Assembly: GCF_014652635.1 (NCBI RefSeq)
Contig: NZ_BMZE01000002.1
Span: forward strand, 477,562-541,561
DNA length: 64,000 bases
Direction: 5' to 3'
DNA from: Devosia pacifica
GTDB lineage: Bacteria > Pseudomonadota > Alphaproteobacteria > Rhizobiales > Devosiaceae
The position numbers were made by a program, and so were the translations under genes. Of the stretch, positions 42,373 through 51,478 are shown piece after piece (the stretch's first letter is position 1; every line of letters starts with the position of its first letter). Under the pieces are notes generated by a model, which saw only the letters and a list, made by a program, of their open reading frames with translations, was not told where the DNA came from and ran no database searches.

Positions 42373-43947
42373 ATGGCAACCAAACAGTGGGGCGGCGTAG
42401 CGGCCGCTTTTTTTGCGACGTGCAGCATGTTGGTTGCTTCCGATGCGGTGGCGAAATCCGAGCTCGTACTGGCGGTCGGCGGTGAGCCCGAAACGGGATA
42501 TGACCCCTTGCTGGGATGGGGGCGCTACGGGCATCCGCTGTTCCAGTCCACGCTTTTAAAGCGCGGGCCGGATCTCGAGACGGTGCCGGACCTTGCGGCC
42601 GACTGGTCTCTCTCGAGCGACCGACTCACCTGGACGATTACCATTCGGCCCGGGGTGACGTTCTCCGATGGGTCGGCGCTCACGGCGGATGATGTCGCTT
42701 TTACCTTCAACCGGGCGGCTGAAACGGCCGGCGCGCGCGACCTCTCAGCGATGGTGGATGCAACCGCGATCGACGCAGAGACTGTCGAGATTACGTTGAA
42801 GCGGCCGTGGATCACGTTCAGCGAAACCTTCTATTCGCTCGGGATCGTGCCCTCCGACAGGTACGGCCCGGACTATGCGCGTCAGCCGACCGGTTCGGGA
42901 CCCTACACGCTTGTCTCGTGGACCGAAGGCGAACAGCTTATCGTCGAAGCCAATCCCGGCTACTATGGGGAGCATCCACAGTTCGAGCGCCTAACGTTCC
43001 TGTTTACCAGCGAAGACACCAGCCTTGCCGCAGCGCTGGCCGGGCAGGTCGATGTGGTTTCTGTACCGGCACCCATGGCGGATCTGGAGCCCGCCGGGTT
43101 CAAGACCATCGTTGCAACGTCGGTCGATAATCGTGGCATCACCTTTCCCATGCGCGAGCCGGGTGAAACCAACGCCGAGGGCGAGCCCGTTGGCAATGCT
43201 GTGACCTCCGACATCGCAATCCGGCGTGCCATCAACCTGGCAATCGATCGCGAGGAGCTTGTGGCGGTCGCGCTGCTCGGTCATGGCCGGCCAGCATATG
43301 GGCCCGCAGACGGGCTGCCGTGGTCGGCGCCCGATGCGTCACTCGCACAGGATCTCGGCGCCGGGCGCGAGATGCTTGATGCGGCGGGGTGGCGCGAAGG
43401 CCCGGACGGTGTACGCGTTCGCGATGATGTGCGGGCGGCAATGAACCTTAATTATCCCGCATCCGACCTGACACGCCAGGCGCTGGCCGTCACTACTGCG
43501 CAGCAATTGGAGGCGATCGGCCTTGATGTCACGGCTAAGGGTTTGAGCTGGGACCGGATCGAGCGCGTGATGCACTCCGAGCCAGTCTTGTTCGGCTGGG
43601 GCAGCCACAGCCCGGAGGAGGTCTATAGCCTCTATCAATCCGATTGGGGCGGGGTCGACTACTACAACCCAGGGTACTTCTCGAATCCGGCGGTGGACGA
43701 GTATTTCGCTGAAGCGCAGGCGGCGGTCAGTCTCGAAGCGTCCTATCCTTACTGGCAGGCGGCTGAGTGGGATGGCGACACCGGGTTTGGCGCGAAGGGC
43801 GACGCCGGGTGGGCGTGGCTGGTCAATCTCGACCATGTGTATTTTGTCAATGAATGTCTCGATCTTGGGCCGTTGCAGACGGAGCCGCATGGCCATGGCT
43901 GGCCGGTCACGGCGATGATCGAGCAGTGGCAATGGACCTGCGAGTAG
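42373..43947 (+). CDS. NikA/YntA-like ABC transporter substrate-binding protein
   Basis: A 524-residue periplasmic receptor of the SBP_bac_5 family. Signal peptide about 1-27; VPDLAADWSLSSDRLTWTIT and TADDVAFTFNRAAE are hallmarks. The C-terminal FGWGSHSPEEVYSLYQSDWG and EPHGHGWPVT segments resemble the nickel/metallophore branch more than dipeptide receptors. I start at ATG 42373, six bases after GGGG; ATG 42370 is equally possible. It leads a five-gene NikABCDE-like operon. Ligand: nickel, a metal chelate or a peptide. Confidence 0.82.
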   Translation: MATKQWGGVAAAFFATCSMLVASDAVAKSELVLAVGGEPETGYDPLLGWGRYGHPLFQSTLLKRGPDLETVPDLAADWSLSSDRLTWTITIRPGVTFSDGSALTADDVAFTFNRAAETAGARDLSAMVDATAIDAETVEITLKRPWITFSETFYSLGIVPSDRYGPDYARQPTGSGPYTLVSWTEGEQLIVEANPGYYGEHPQFERLTFLFTSEDTSLAAALAGQVDVVSVPAPMADLEPAGFKTIVATSVDNRGITFPMREPGETNAEGEPVGNAVTSDIAIRRAINLAIDREELVAVALLGHGRPAYGPADGLPWSAPDASLAQDLGAGREMLDAAGWREGPDGVRVRDDVRAAMNLNYPASDLTRQALAVTTAQQLEAIGLDVTAKGLSWDRIERVMHSEPVLFGWGSHSPEEVYSLYQSDWGGVDYYNPGYFSNPAVDEYFAEAQAAVSLEASYPYWQAAEWDGDTGFGAKGDAGWAWLVNLDHVYFVNECLDLGPLQTEPHGHGWPVTAMIEQWQWTCE

Positions 43948-44942
43948 GAGCGGTGAGCCGGTTAGCGGGACGGACGCTGCGGCTTATTGTGGTGCTCGCC
44001 GTCGTGGCGGTGGTGGCGTTCGCGCTAGCGAAGCTTTCGCCCATCGATCCGGTTGATGCTTACCTCGGGGCGGACATTGCGCGGGTCGGGCCGGAGCAGC
44101 GTGCGCTCATTGCCGAGCGCTGGGGTTTGGATCAACCCCCATCGGTGCAGTTTTTCTCTTGGCTCCAGAGCCTTGCGCAGGGCGAACTGGGATACTCGAT
44201 GATCTACAACGCGCCTGTGGCGGAGGTCATCGCCGAGCGGTTCTGGATCTCGTTGCCGCTCGTCGGCACGGCATGGCTGCTGTCTGGCATTTTCGGCTTT
44301 GTGCTCGGCCTTGCCGCCGGGGCAAATGCGGGCGGGTGGGCCGATCGAGTGATCAGACTCTATGCCTATGTCCTCGCCTCGGCGCCGAGCTTTTGGGTCG
44401 CAATCGTGTTGCTGATGGTATTCGCCGTCGGGCTCGGCTGGGCACCGGTTTGCTGTGCCGGTCCGATCGGCGTCGTGCCTGAGGCGGTGACTATATGGGA
44501 TCGGCTCTCGCACCTGGCACTGCCGCTGATAACGCTGAGCATTCTCGGGATCTCGCAAATCGCGCTCCATACCCGCGCCAAGATGGCCGAGATCATGCAA
44601 TCGGACGCGGTTCTGTATGCCCGCGCGCAAGGCGCCGGAACATTGGATATTGCCTGGCGGCATGGTGCGCGCAATGCCGCCCTGCCGGCGGTGACGGTGC
44701 TTTTCGCTTCGCTCGGGGAGCTGTTTGGCGGTTCGGTTCTGGCCGAGCAGGTCTTTGCCTATCCGGGGCTCGGACGCGCCGTGGTCGAAGCGGGTCTGCG
44801 CGGAGACGTGCCGCTGCTCCTGGCGGCAACGCTGGTGCTGACGCTATTTGTGTGTATCGGCAATATGATCGCTGACAGTCTCTATGCCATCGTCGATCCA
44901 AGACTGCGCAGGCCTCGACCATCAAGGGTCGGCCATGGCTGA
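43932..44942 (+). CDS. ABC transporter permease, NikB/DppB-like
   Basis: A 336-residue inner membrane permease with six hydrophobic segments. ERWGLDQPPSVQFFSWLQSL and GELGYSM are typical of the DppB/NikB group, and the EAA-type loop is TKMAEIMQSDAVLYARAQGA-like (here AKMAEIMQSD). Start uncertain: ATG 43932 overlaps the receptor gene by 16 bp; GTG 43953 would leave a too-close Shine-Dalgarno. Coupled to the receptor and to the second permease. Confidence 0.85.
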   Translation: MDLRVGAVSRLAGRTLRLIVVLAVVAVVAFALAKLSPIDPVDAYLGADIARVGPEQRALIAERWGLDQPPSVQFFSWLQSLAQGELGYSMIYNAPVAEVIAERFWISLPLVGTAWLLSGIFGFVLGLAAGANAGGWADRVIRLYAYVLASAPSFWVAIVLLMVFAVGLGWAPVCCAGPIGVVPEAVTIWDRLSHLALPLITLSILGISQIALHTRAKMAEIMQSDAVLYARAQGAGTLDIAWRHGARNAALPAVTVLFASLGELFGGSVLAEQVFAYPGLGRAVVEAGLRGDVPLLLAATLVLTLFVCIGNMIADSLYAIVDPRLRRPRPSRVGHG

Positions 44943-45795
44943 ACTCAGTGGCACTATTGACGATGTGCTGCAGCCGCGTTTCGGCAATCGCGCGCTGACG
45001 CTGGTCGTTGCAGCAGCAGCGTTTCTGGTCATCCTTGCGTTGCCGATCGCGGCTAGTGTGCTCGGCGAAACCGGCATGCGCGGTGATTTTGCCAACCGAC
45101 TGCAGGCACCGACGTTTGCGCACTGGTTCGGCACCGATGCCATGGGCCAGGACATGCTGGCGCGCACCATCCATGGCCTCACCACCAGCCTTTGGGTTGG
45201 ACTTGCGGCTTCGCTGATTTCGGCGTTTGTCGCCACTGTTCTGGCAATGCTTGCGGCGGCGGGCGGGCGCGTTGGTGATACTATCGTATCGGTGCTCATC
45301 GACGCGACAATGGGCTTGCCGCATATCGTCTTGCTGATCCTGATCTGCTTTGCCCTTGGCGGCGGTCCGCATGCGGTGATGCTGGCGGTGGCGCTGACGC
45401 ATTGGCCACGCCTGGCGCGCATCCTGCGCGCGGAAATGCTGCAGGTGCGAAACGCTGACTACGTTATTGCGGCCCGCCATTTCGGCCGCTCTGCGTGGCA
45501 AATCGCCTATGGGCATGTCATCCCGCACCTGCTGCCACAGATCCTTGTCGGAACGGTTCTGATGTTCCCGCATGCGATTTTGCACGAGGCGAGCCTGACC
45601 TTTCTGGGGTTCGGGCTCGAGCCGTCGCGCCCGGCCATCGGCTTGCTGCTCGCGGATTCGATGCGCTACCTGACCGCCGGACAGTGGTGGCTCGGCCTGT
45701 TTCCGGGCCTCAGCCTGCTGGCGCTGGTCCTGTGTTTCGATGCGCTCGGCAATGGACTGCGCACCATTCTTGATCCACGCGGGGCGCAGCTATGA
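44935..45795 (+). CDS. ABC transporter permease, NikC/DppC-like
   Basis: A 286-residue permease with six hydrophobic segments. WFGTDAMGQDMLARTIHG is the DppC/NikC signature, and RILRAEMLQVRNADYVIAAR is the ATPase-contacting EAA loop. ATG 44935 overlaps the previous stop by 8 bp; the upstream open frame is ignored. Its stop overlaps the next ATPase start. Confidence 0.88.
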   Translation: MAELSGTIDDVLQPRFGNRALTLVVAAAAFLVILALPIAASVLGETGMRGDFANRLQAPTFAHWFGTDAMGQDMLARTIHGLTTSLWVGLAASLISAFVATVLAMLAAAGGRVGDTIVSVLIDATMGLPHIVLLILICFALGGGPHAVMLAVALTHWPRLARILRAEMLQVRNADYVIAARHFGRSAWQIAYGHVIPHLLPQILVGTVLMFPHAILHEASLTFLGFGLEPSRPAIGLLLADSMRYLTAGQWWLGLFPGLSLLALVLCFDALGNGLRTILDPRGAQL

Positions 45796-46586
45796 GCCTT
45801 CTGCAGATTGAAAACCTCTGCCTTTCGTTCCGGCACTATCGGGGCCTGGTGCACGAGGCTCAGACAAGTGTGCTGCGCGGCATCGGATTTGATGTCGATC
45901 GCGGCGAGGTGCTGGCGGTGATCGGTGGATCGGGGGCGGGCAAGAGCCTTGTCGCGCAGGCACTGTTTGGTGTCTTGCCGGGTAATGCACTCGTTTCGGG
46001 CATCATGCGGTTCGAGGGGGTGCTGATCGACAAAACGACGCGGCCGCGCCTTTTGGGCCGGCGCATGGCTTTGCTACCGCAATCCTCAAGCCACCTCGAC
46101 CCGATGGCGAACTGTTCCAGCCAGTTGCGCTGGGCGGCGCGGCGCGGCGGTCGCACCATCCGCAAAGCAGATGCGCAGGCGGCATTCTTGCGGTTCGGTC
46201 TACCGGCCAGTGTCGGCAAAGCCTTTCCGCACGAGCTTTCGGGCGGCATGGCGCGCCGTGTGATGATGGCGATCGCAACGATCACCGAGCCGGACCTGCT
46301 GGTTGCGGACGAGCCCACGGCGGGGCTCGACGCCGGCAATGCCGAAACCATTCTCAGCCAGCTTCGCGCGGCAGCCGACGCCGGTGGCGGCGTGATCTTG
46401 ATCACCCATTCGCTGCCGGAAGCGCTGAAATTTGCCGACCGCGTGGTGATGATCGAGAACGGCCAGCTCGTCGGCACTGAGGCTGCAGCGGATTTTACCG
46501 GTTCCGGCGCCTCACTGCGATCCCACTATGGGCAAGCGCTCTGGCAGGCATTGCCGCAGAACGCGTTCGGGGCCGCCAATGCTTGA
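45792..46586 (+). CDS. ABC transporter ATPase, NikD-like
   Basis: A 264-residue ATPase. Walker A GGSGAGKS, Q-loop LLPQSSSHLDP, signature LSGGMARRVM and Walker B LLVADEPTAGLD are intact, and ITHS gives the switch His. It lacks the C-terminal oligopeptide-transporter extension of DppD/OppD, which is the NikD pattern. It overlaps both neighbours by a few bases, indicating one transcript. Confidence 0.88.
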   Translation: MSLLQIENLCLSFRHYRGLVHEAQTSVLRGIGFDVDRGEVLAVIGGSGAGKSLVAQALFGVLPGNALVSGIMRFEGVLIDKTTRPRLLGRRMALLPQSSSHLDPMANCSSQLRWAARRGGRTIRKADAQAAFLRFGLPASVGKAFPHELSGGMARRVMMAIATITEPDLLVADEPTAGLDAGNAETILSQLRAAADAGGGVILITHSLPEALKFADRVVMIENGQLVGTEAAADFTGSGASLRSHYGQALWQALPQNAFGAANA

Positions 46587-47163
46587 GGGCCGTGATTTGA
46601 GCTTCGGCTATGCCGGCACGAGCCTTTTCGAGCAGCTCAGCCTCGCGGTGCCGCCGAGAACTATCGTCGGCCTGACCGGGAGATCCGGGCGGGGGAAATC
46701 GAGCCTAGGGCGCATCCTTGCTGGGCATCTCCGCCCGAGCAGCGGCACGGTCGTCATCGATGGCCAGCCTCGCAAGTGCGGAGCGCTCGATTCGGTGCAA
46801 TACCTGCATCAAACGCCGATCTTCGCCTTCAATCCGCGCTGGCGCATCGAGCGCATTCTCTCGGAGGCCTGGCCGTGTGATGCCGATACGCGACGAAGTC
46901 TCGAGATACCGGATGCGCTGTTGCGCCGGTATCCGCACGAACTGTCTGGCGGCGAACTGCAGCGCGTGGCGGTACTGCGTGCGCTGGCGCCTGGCGTGCG
47001 ATATCTCATTGCGGACGAGATCACGGCGGCGCTTGATCCGATCACCCAGGCGCGACTATGGCGGGTGCTTCAGGAGCGTGTGGCTGATGGGCTCGGCATC
47101 CTCGCCATCAGCCATGACCGGGCCTTGCTGCAGCGCATTGCGGGCACTGTCAGAGCGCTATAG
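46579..47163 (+). CDS. ABC transporter ATPase, NikE-like (short)
   Basis: A 194-residue ATPase with Walker A GRSGRGKSS, signature LSGGELQRV, Walker B YLIADEITAALDP and SHD. It is about 60 residues shorter than usual NikE but keeps every catalytic motif; the missing part is the C-terminal regulatory tail. I start at ATG 46579 (MLEGRDLSFGYAG), overlapping the NikD-like gene by 8 bp. Stop abuts the stop of the AraC gene on the other strand. Confidence 0.83.
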   Translation: MLEGRDLSFGYAGTSLFEQLSLAVPPRTIVGLTGRSGRGKSSLGRILAGHLRPSSGTVVIDGQPRKCGALDSVQYLHQTPIFAFNPRWRIERILSEAWPCDADTRRSLEIPDALLRRYPHELSGGELQRVAVLRALAPGVRYLIADEITAALDPITQARLWRVLQERVADGLGILAISHDRALLQRIAGTVRAL

Positions 47164-48126
47164 TCACAGGCTCTGGAGCCAGGCGGCAAAGCTCTGCTCA
47201 GTGTGCGGTGAAGCATGAGGCTGTGTGCCGCGTGAAGCCAGCCGTGCCGCGGCACGCAGATCGCGCGGCGTGATGCCGAACCGCTGGCGGAATGCGCGCG
47301 AGAACGCCGACTCGCTTGAAAAGCAAAGCGTGTGGGCGATATCCGAAATCAGCCGGTTTTGCTGCGCATCGTTCAAGAGCCGATAACTCAGTTCAAGCCG
47401 CCGCTCGAGAATGTGCGCTGCGACACCTCCAGTCGGCTCGAACAGCCGGTATAGCGCCGATCGTGACATGCCAAGCCGTTCGCAGATAAAGCCGGGTGCC
47501 AGTCTCGGTTCGCTGAGGTTTTGCCGCACGAAGTCGAGGACCCGCTGGCGGGCCGCGGCGGCAAGCGCTGTCCGTGCGCGGTCAAGCGCGGGTGCTTTGG
47601 AGCGAAGCGTTGCCGACATCAGGTCGAGCATGGCCTTGGCGGCCGCTTCCGCCTGGTCGTGGCGCAAACCTGCGGCGTTGCGGGACAATGCCAAGATACA
47701 TTCCTTGAGCAGGGTGGCTCCGGGATCATCGGGGGCCGTGGCGTGCAGGGTTTCTGCATCCGGCACCGCATCCAGCACGATGTCGCGCGGCATGATCAGC
47801 GAGACGTTGTGCGCCGAAATCGGCTCGAATGTTTCGAGCGCCTGGCCGAAATCAACGATATTGAGGGTGCTGGACCCACCCCGATCATCGACGCGCAGCA
47901 TGAAGTGATCCAGCATGTCAGCGCGCACTTTGGGTTTACGCCGGGCGAAGTGAAAGGCGCTGGTACGCATGTCGCTGATGATCATGCGCTCGAGATGGGT
48001 GCTTTTGACCGCGATTTCGAACGGCACTTCTTCTGCAAAGCTGGTTTCGAACATCACGCCGACGCGCCGGCTCCAGAATTCCGGATCGTTAGACGTGAGA
48101 AGGCGGTTCGGCAGCGACGCTGTCAT
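47164..48126 (-). CDS. AraC family transcriptional regulator
   Basis: A 320-residue regulator with an N-terminal AraC_binding_2-like domain (to about 200) and a C-terminal double HTH (about 205-310): SEPRLAPGFICERLGMSRSA and ISDIAHTLCFSSESAFSRAF, RFGITPRDLR. Its stop codon touches that of the last ABC gene, so it is convergent with the NikABCDE-like operon. Whether it controls that operon is unproven; its own promoter faces the Sel1 gene. Confidence 0.87.
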   Translation of the reverse strand: MTASLPNRLLTSNDPEFWSRRVGVMFETSFAEEVPFEIAVKSTHLERMIISDMRTSAFHFARRKPKVRADMLDHFMLRVDDRGGSSTLNIVDFGQALETFEPISAHNVSLIMPRDIVLDAVPDAETLHATAPDDPGATLLKECILALSRNAAGLRHDQAEAAAKAMLDLMSATLRSKAPALDRARTALAAAARQRVLDFVRQNLSEPRLAPGFICERLGMSRSALYRLFEPTGGVAAHILERRLELSYRLLNDAQQNRLISDIAHTLCFSSESAFSRAFRQRFGITPRDLRAAARLASRGTQPHASPHTEQSFAAWLQSL

Positions 48127-48170
48127 GAAGTGTCCGGAAGGCAGGGGTTATTGCCATGCCGGATGCTGCC

Positions 48171-48203
48171 CGAACCCAAAGGGTTCGACAAGCGCCAATT
48201 GGC
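48171..48203. repeat. Inverted repeats in the araC-Sel1 divergent region
   Basis: CGAACCC-AAA-GGGTTCG (48171-48187) is a perfect seven-bp dyad, followed at once by the ten-bp palindrome GCCAATTGGC (48194-48203). The 193-bp region between the divergent AraC and Sel1 genes holds both, about 45 bp from the AraC ATG. They may be regulator sites or leader hairpins. Confidence 0.4.
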
Positions 48204-48319
48204 TGGCGCCCGGCAGTCATCGGGACGCCATGTCAAAATATGACGCGTTGATCGGGATGCCTTGGCTAACGCGACTGATGCAGAGGTCTTATTCTGTCGC
48301 AACTGACGGGAGATGACCA

Positions 48320-49324
48320 ATGCGCCTTGCTGCACACCTGCGCCTTGCCGGATCGATCGGGGCAATTCTGGCGATGAGCGTGAGCCTCGAGGCAAGCGAG
48401 AGTGCAGACGCCTGCGCGCGCCTTGCCGCCAATCCATTCCAGCCGGGGTACGAAGATATCGGAAAGGATCAGGCCGATATCGACTACGATAAAGCGCTCG
48501 ATGTCTGTCGCGCCGCAGCGGAGGCGGAGCCCGACAATATGCTGGTTCAGGGCTGGCTGGCGCGAATTGCGTATCTGACAGAGGATTTCGATGTTGCCGA
48601 GCGTCATGCGGAACGCGCAGCGCAGGCCGGCAATGCGATGGCGCAACAGATACTCGGCGACATGCTCATCCGCGGCGTTACGGGAGAGCCGGATTTCGAG
48701 CGGGCGATTCCGCTGCTCGAAGCGTCGGCGCAAAGTGGCTATGCCCTGGGCCAATATAGCCTCGGGCTCAGCTATGTGTGGGGGGAAGGCGTCGAGCAGG
48801 ATGCGGAGCGGGCCGCAGAGCTCTTCGAGGCTTCGGCCGAACAAGGATTCGCCGGTGCCATGCGCGATCTCGGCGCACTCTATTACAATGGCAACGGGGT
48901 CGAAGAGGACTACGAACGCGCCAGATCGCTTTTCGAGCAGGCGGTGGCCGGCGGCAATGCCGAAGCGCTGGTCGACCTCGGCAATCTCTATCTTGATGGC
49001 CTTGGGGTCGAGGCAGACGCCGAGAAGGCACTTGAGTATTATCAAGACGCTGATCAACAGGGCGCTTTCTTTGCGCCGGCGTCAGTGGCCTATGTGCAGA
49101 TCGATCCGTCCTACGGCCTCGTCGATCTTGCCAGCGCCGAGGAGCATGCACAACGCGCCGTTGCGATAGGGGACAGCTACGGCCATGTGTTGCTTGGGCG
49201 CATTGACGAGGTGGGTCTCGATGGCGAGCCCGATCTCGATGCTGCGCGTCAACACTATCAAGCGGGTGACGAGGCCGGTGAGACCGAAGCCACAGAGGCG
49301 CTTGAGCGTCTCGAGGCAAACTAG
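48320..49324 (+). CDS. Sel1-repeat (SLR) exported protein
   Basis: A 334-residue protein with a signal peptide (about 1-27, cut near SLEA). At least five Sel1-like repeats run from about residue 100 to 330; the clearest are AQQILGDMLIRG, GQYSLGLSYVWGEGVEQDAE, MRDLGALYYNGNGVEEDYER and LVDLGNLYLDGLGVEADAEK. Such repeats form a TPR-like solenoid for protein binding. Very acidic overall. It stands alone on the plus strand behind GGGAG. Partner unknown. Confidence 0.87.
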   Translation: MRLAAHLRLAGSIGAILAMSVSLEASESADACARLAANPFQPGYEDIGKDQADIDYDKALDVCRAAAEAEPDNMLVQGWLARIAYLTEDFDVAERHAERAAQAGNAMAQQILGDMLIRGVTGEPDFERAIPLLEASAQSGYALGQYSLGLSYVWGEGVEQDAERAAELFEASAEQGFAGAMRDLGALYYNGNGVEEDYERARSLFEQAVAGGNAEALVDLGNLYLDGLGVEADAEKALEYYQDADQQGAFFAPASVAYVQIDPSYGLVDLASAEEHAQRAVAIGDSYGHVLLGRIDEVGLDGEPDLDAARQHYQAGDEAGETEATEALERLEAN

Positions 49325-49428
49325 CGCGTAGACCAGCGCAATGCTCTAAGTCTTGCACTTGACGCGGAGGCGACAATGCATAGGCTGCCGATACTGGTCA
49401 GGCCATCTGACCAACTTCGGAGGAGAGC

Positions 49429-49464
49429 ATGACACAATTCATCGGGGCGCCGCGCCATGGCTGA
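49429..49464 (+). CDS. Possible 11-residue leader peptide overlapping the GHL6 gene start
   Basis: ATG 49429 follows a near-ideal GGAGGAG and opens a frame MTQFIGAPRHG that stops at TGA 49462-49464, eight bases inside the next gene. The next gene, starting at 49457, has no Shine-Dalgarno of its own, so it is probably reached by termination-reinitiation. A frameshift that split one original start region is the alternative explanation. Confidence 0.45.
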   Translation: MTQFIGAPRHG

Positions 49465-51478
49465 ACGTACCAACAGCCCGTTGCGCTATCGCCAGATCCA
49501 TCTCGACTTTCATACGTCAGAGCACATACCCGGGATCGGCGCGCAGTTTGACGCGAAAGACTTCGTCGAGACCTTCAAGCGGGCGCATGTCGATTCCGTA
49601 ACGATCTTCGCCAAATGCCACCACGGCTGGTCCTACTACCCGACAAAAGTGGGAGAGCCGCATCCGCAGCTGGCGCGCCCGGACCTGATGGGTGAAATGG
49701 TCGAGGCGCTGAACGCGGCCGACATCCAGTGCCCGATCTACATCTCAGTGCAGTGGGACGAACGCAATGCGCGGATCAACCCGCAATGGCGGGTGCGTGG
49801 CGCTACCAAGGATTTTGATCCGGACCAGTTGACGGCGGGCTGGCACACGCTGTGCCTCAACCATAAGGCCTATCGCGACGAATTGCTGGAGCAGGCGCGC
49901 GAGGTTGCCCGCAACTACGATACGCCCGGCCTGTTCTTCGACATCATCCTGACGCCGGATTGCGTGTGCGCGGAATGCCTCAAGACCATGGATGAGCAGG
50001 GTCTTGATCCCGCAAATCCGGTGGATCGGCTGAAAAAGGACGAGTGGGTCAACGAGCGTTTCCGCAAGGAGATGTCGGAAGCGCTGCGCGCGGAATTCCC
50101 GGGCCTCAGGATCTTCTACAATTGCGGGCATATCCATAAGCAGGGACCGGAGCGCTTCGCCAGCTACAGTCATTTGGAGCTTGAAAGCCTGCCGACTGGG
50201 GGCTGGGGCTATGACCATTTCCCTTCAAGCGCACGCTATGCCGCACCGCTCGGCTTCGACTTTCTCGGGCAGACGGGCAAGTTTCACACCAGCTGGGGTG
50301 AGTTTGGCGGCTTCAAGCACCCGCACGCCCTGAAATACGAGACGGCGCAGATGATCGCGCTCGGTGCGAAATGCCTGGTGGGAGATCAGCTGCATCCGAA
50401 CGGTGCGATCAACCACGATACGTATGCCTCGATCGCGTCAGCCTACGAGCATGTCGAGGCGCTGGAGCCATTCGCGGAGGGCGCGCGTCAGGTATCGGAG
50501 ATTGCGGTACTCAGCGCAGAACATTTTCACCCCGTGGGTGCGCGCAACAACCATAGCGACGATGGCGCCGTTCAGATGCTGCTCGAGCTCAAGCGGACGT
50601 TCGACGTGATCGACAGCTCCGCTGACTTCGGTGCTTATCCTCTGATCATCCTGCCGGACAGCATCGCGGTGGATTCGGCGCTGGCCGAACGGTTGAATGC
50701 CTATGTCGGGGCCGGCGGCAAGCTGATCCTGTCAGGCCGGTCAGGTCTCAACAGCGCAGGCGAGTTTGCCGTTGATGCCGGGGTGCGCCTCGCGGCCGAC
50801 GATGTTGGATTTGAGCCGTTCTACGTTGCGGCGAAAAAAGCTCTCGATGAGGACATGCCACAATCCCCTTTTGTGGTTTATGGGCGGGCGATGGGAATTG
50901 AGCCCTTGGGTGCCGAGGTGCTGGGCGATATCCGCCAGCCCTATTTCAACCGGAGCTATAAACACTTCTCATCGCACCAGCACGCACCGGACGATCCGGA
51001 AGCCGCCCCCCTGGGCGCGGCGGTAACGGCAACGGACCGAGTTGGCTACATCGCCTTCCCGATCTTCGAGATCTACCATGCGATGGGCCAGCCGCTTTAC
51101 AAATATGTCCTACGCGGCTTGCTGCAGCGGCTACTGCCCGAGGCGCTGATCACCTCTGATCTGCCGTCCTCGGGGCGGGCGACACTGACGGAACAAAGCT
51201 CGCAGAACCGGCACGTGCTGCACCTGCTCTATGGCCCGCCTCAGGTGCGGGGCAAGTCGGTTCCGACTGCGGATGGCGAGCGCTTGATGGAGATGATCGA
51301 GGATATCCCGGCGCTTGGTCCGATCAGTGCCTCGGTCAAACTGCCGCGTGCACCGGTTCGCGTCTATGAGGCTGTCTCTGGCGAGGAGCTGGCCTGGGCG
51401 CAGACCGGTGATGGCCGCTTTTCGGTGGACCTGCCGGGGCTGCATATCCATGCCGCCGTGGTGTTCGAGAACAGTTGA
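49457..51478 (+). CDS. GHL6-type putative glycoside hydrolase with trimerisation (GATase-like) domain
   Basis: A 673-residue cytoplasmic protein. Residues about 10-370 form a TIM-barrel glycosidase-like domain (SVTIFAKCHHGWSYYPTKVG; DTPGLFFDIILTPDCVCAEC; RIFYNCGHIHKQGPERFASY) characteristic of hypothetical glycosyl hydrolase 6. About 390-580 resemble the beta-galactosidase trimerisation domain (EIAVLSAEHFHP; YPLIILPDSIAV; GGKLILSGRSG). It begins the sugar operon and likely trims the imported glycoside. Catalytic acids are not assigned; no signal peptide. Weak start site, see the leader entry. Confidence 0.78.
   Translation: MAERTNSPLRYRQIHLDFHTSEHIPGIGAQFDAKDFVETFKRAHVDSVTIFAKCHHGWSYYPTKVGEPHPQLARPDLMGEMVEALNAADIQCPIYISVQWDERNARINPQWRVRGATKDFDPDQLTAGWHTLCLNHKAYRDELLEQAREVARNYDTPGLFFDIILTPDCVCAECLKTMDEQGLDPANPVDRLKKDEWVNERFRKEMSEALRAEFPGLRIFYNCGHIHKQGPERFASYSHLELESLPTGGWGYDHFPSSARYAAPLGFDFLGQTGKFHTSWGEFGGFKHPHALKYETAQMIALGAKCLVGDQLHPNGAINHDTYASIASAYEHVEALEPFAEGARQVSEIAVLSAEHFHPVGARNNHSDDGAVQMLLELKRTFDVIDSSADFGAYPLIILPDSIAVDSALAERLNAYVGAGGKLILSGRSGLNSAGEFAVDAGVRLAADDVGFEPFYVAAKKALDEDMPQSPFVVYGRAMGIEPLGAEVLGDIRQPYFNRSYKHFSSHQHAPDDPEAAPLGAAVTATDRVGYIAFPIFEIYHAMGQPLYKYVLRGLLQRLLPEALITSDLPSSGRATLTEQSSQNRHVLHLLYGPPQVRGKSVPTADGERLMEMIEDIPALGPISASVKLPRAPVRVYEAVSGEELAWAQTGDGRFSVDLPGLHIHAAVVFENS

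Noticed and set aside
46579..47163. Second NikE-like ATPase as a pseudogene because of its short length
   Set aside because: Walker A, signature, Walker B and switch His are all present in one frame, so it is kept as a functional short ATPase.
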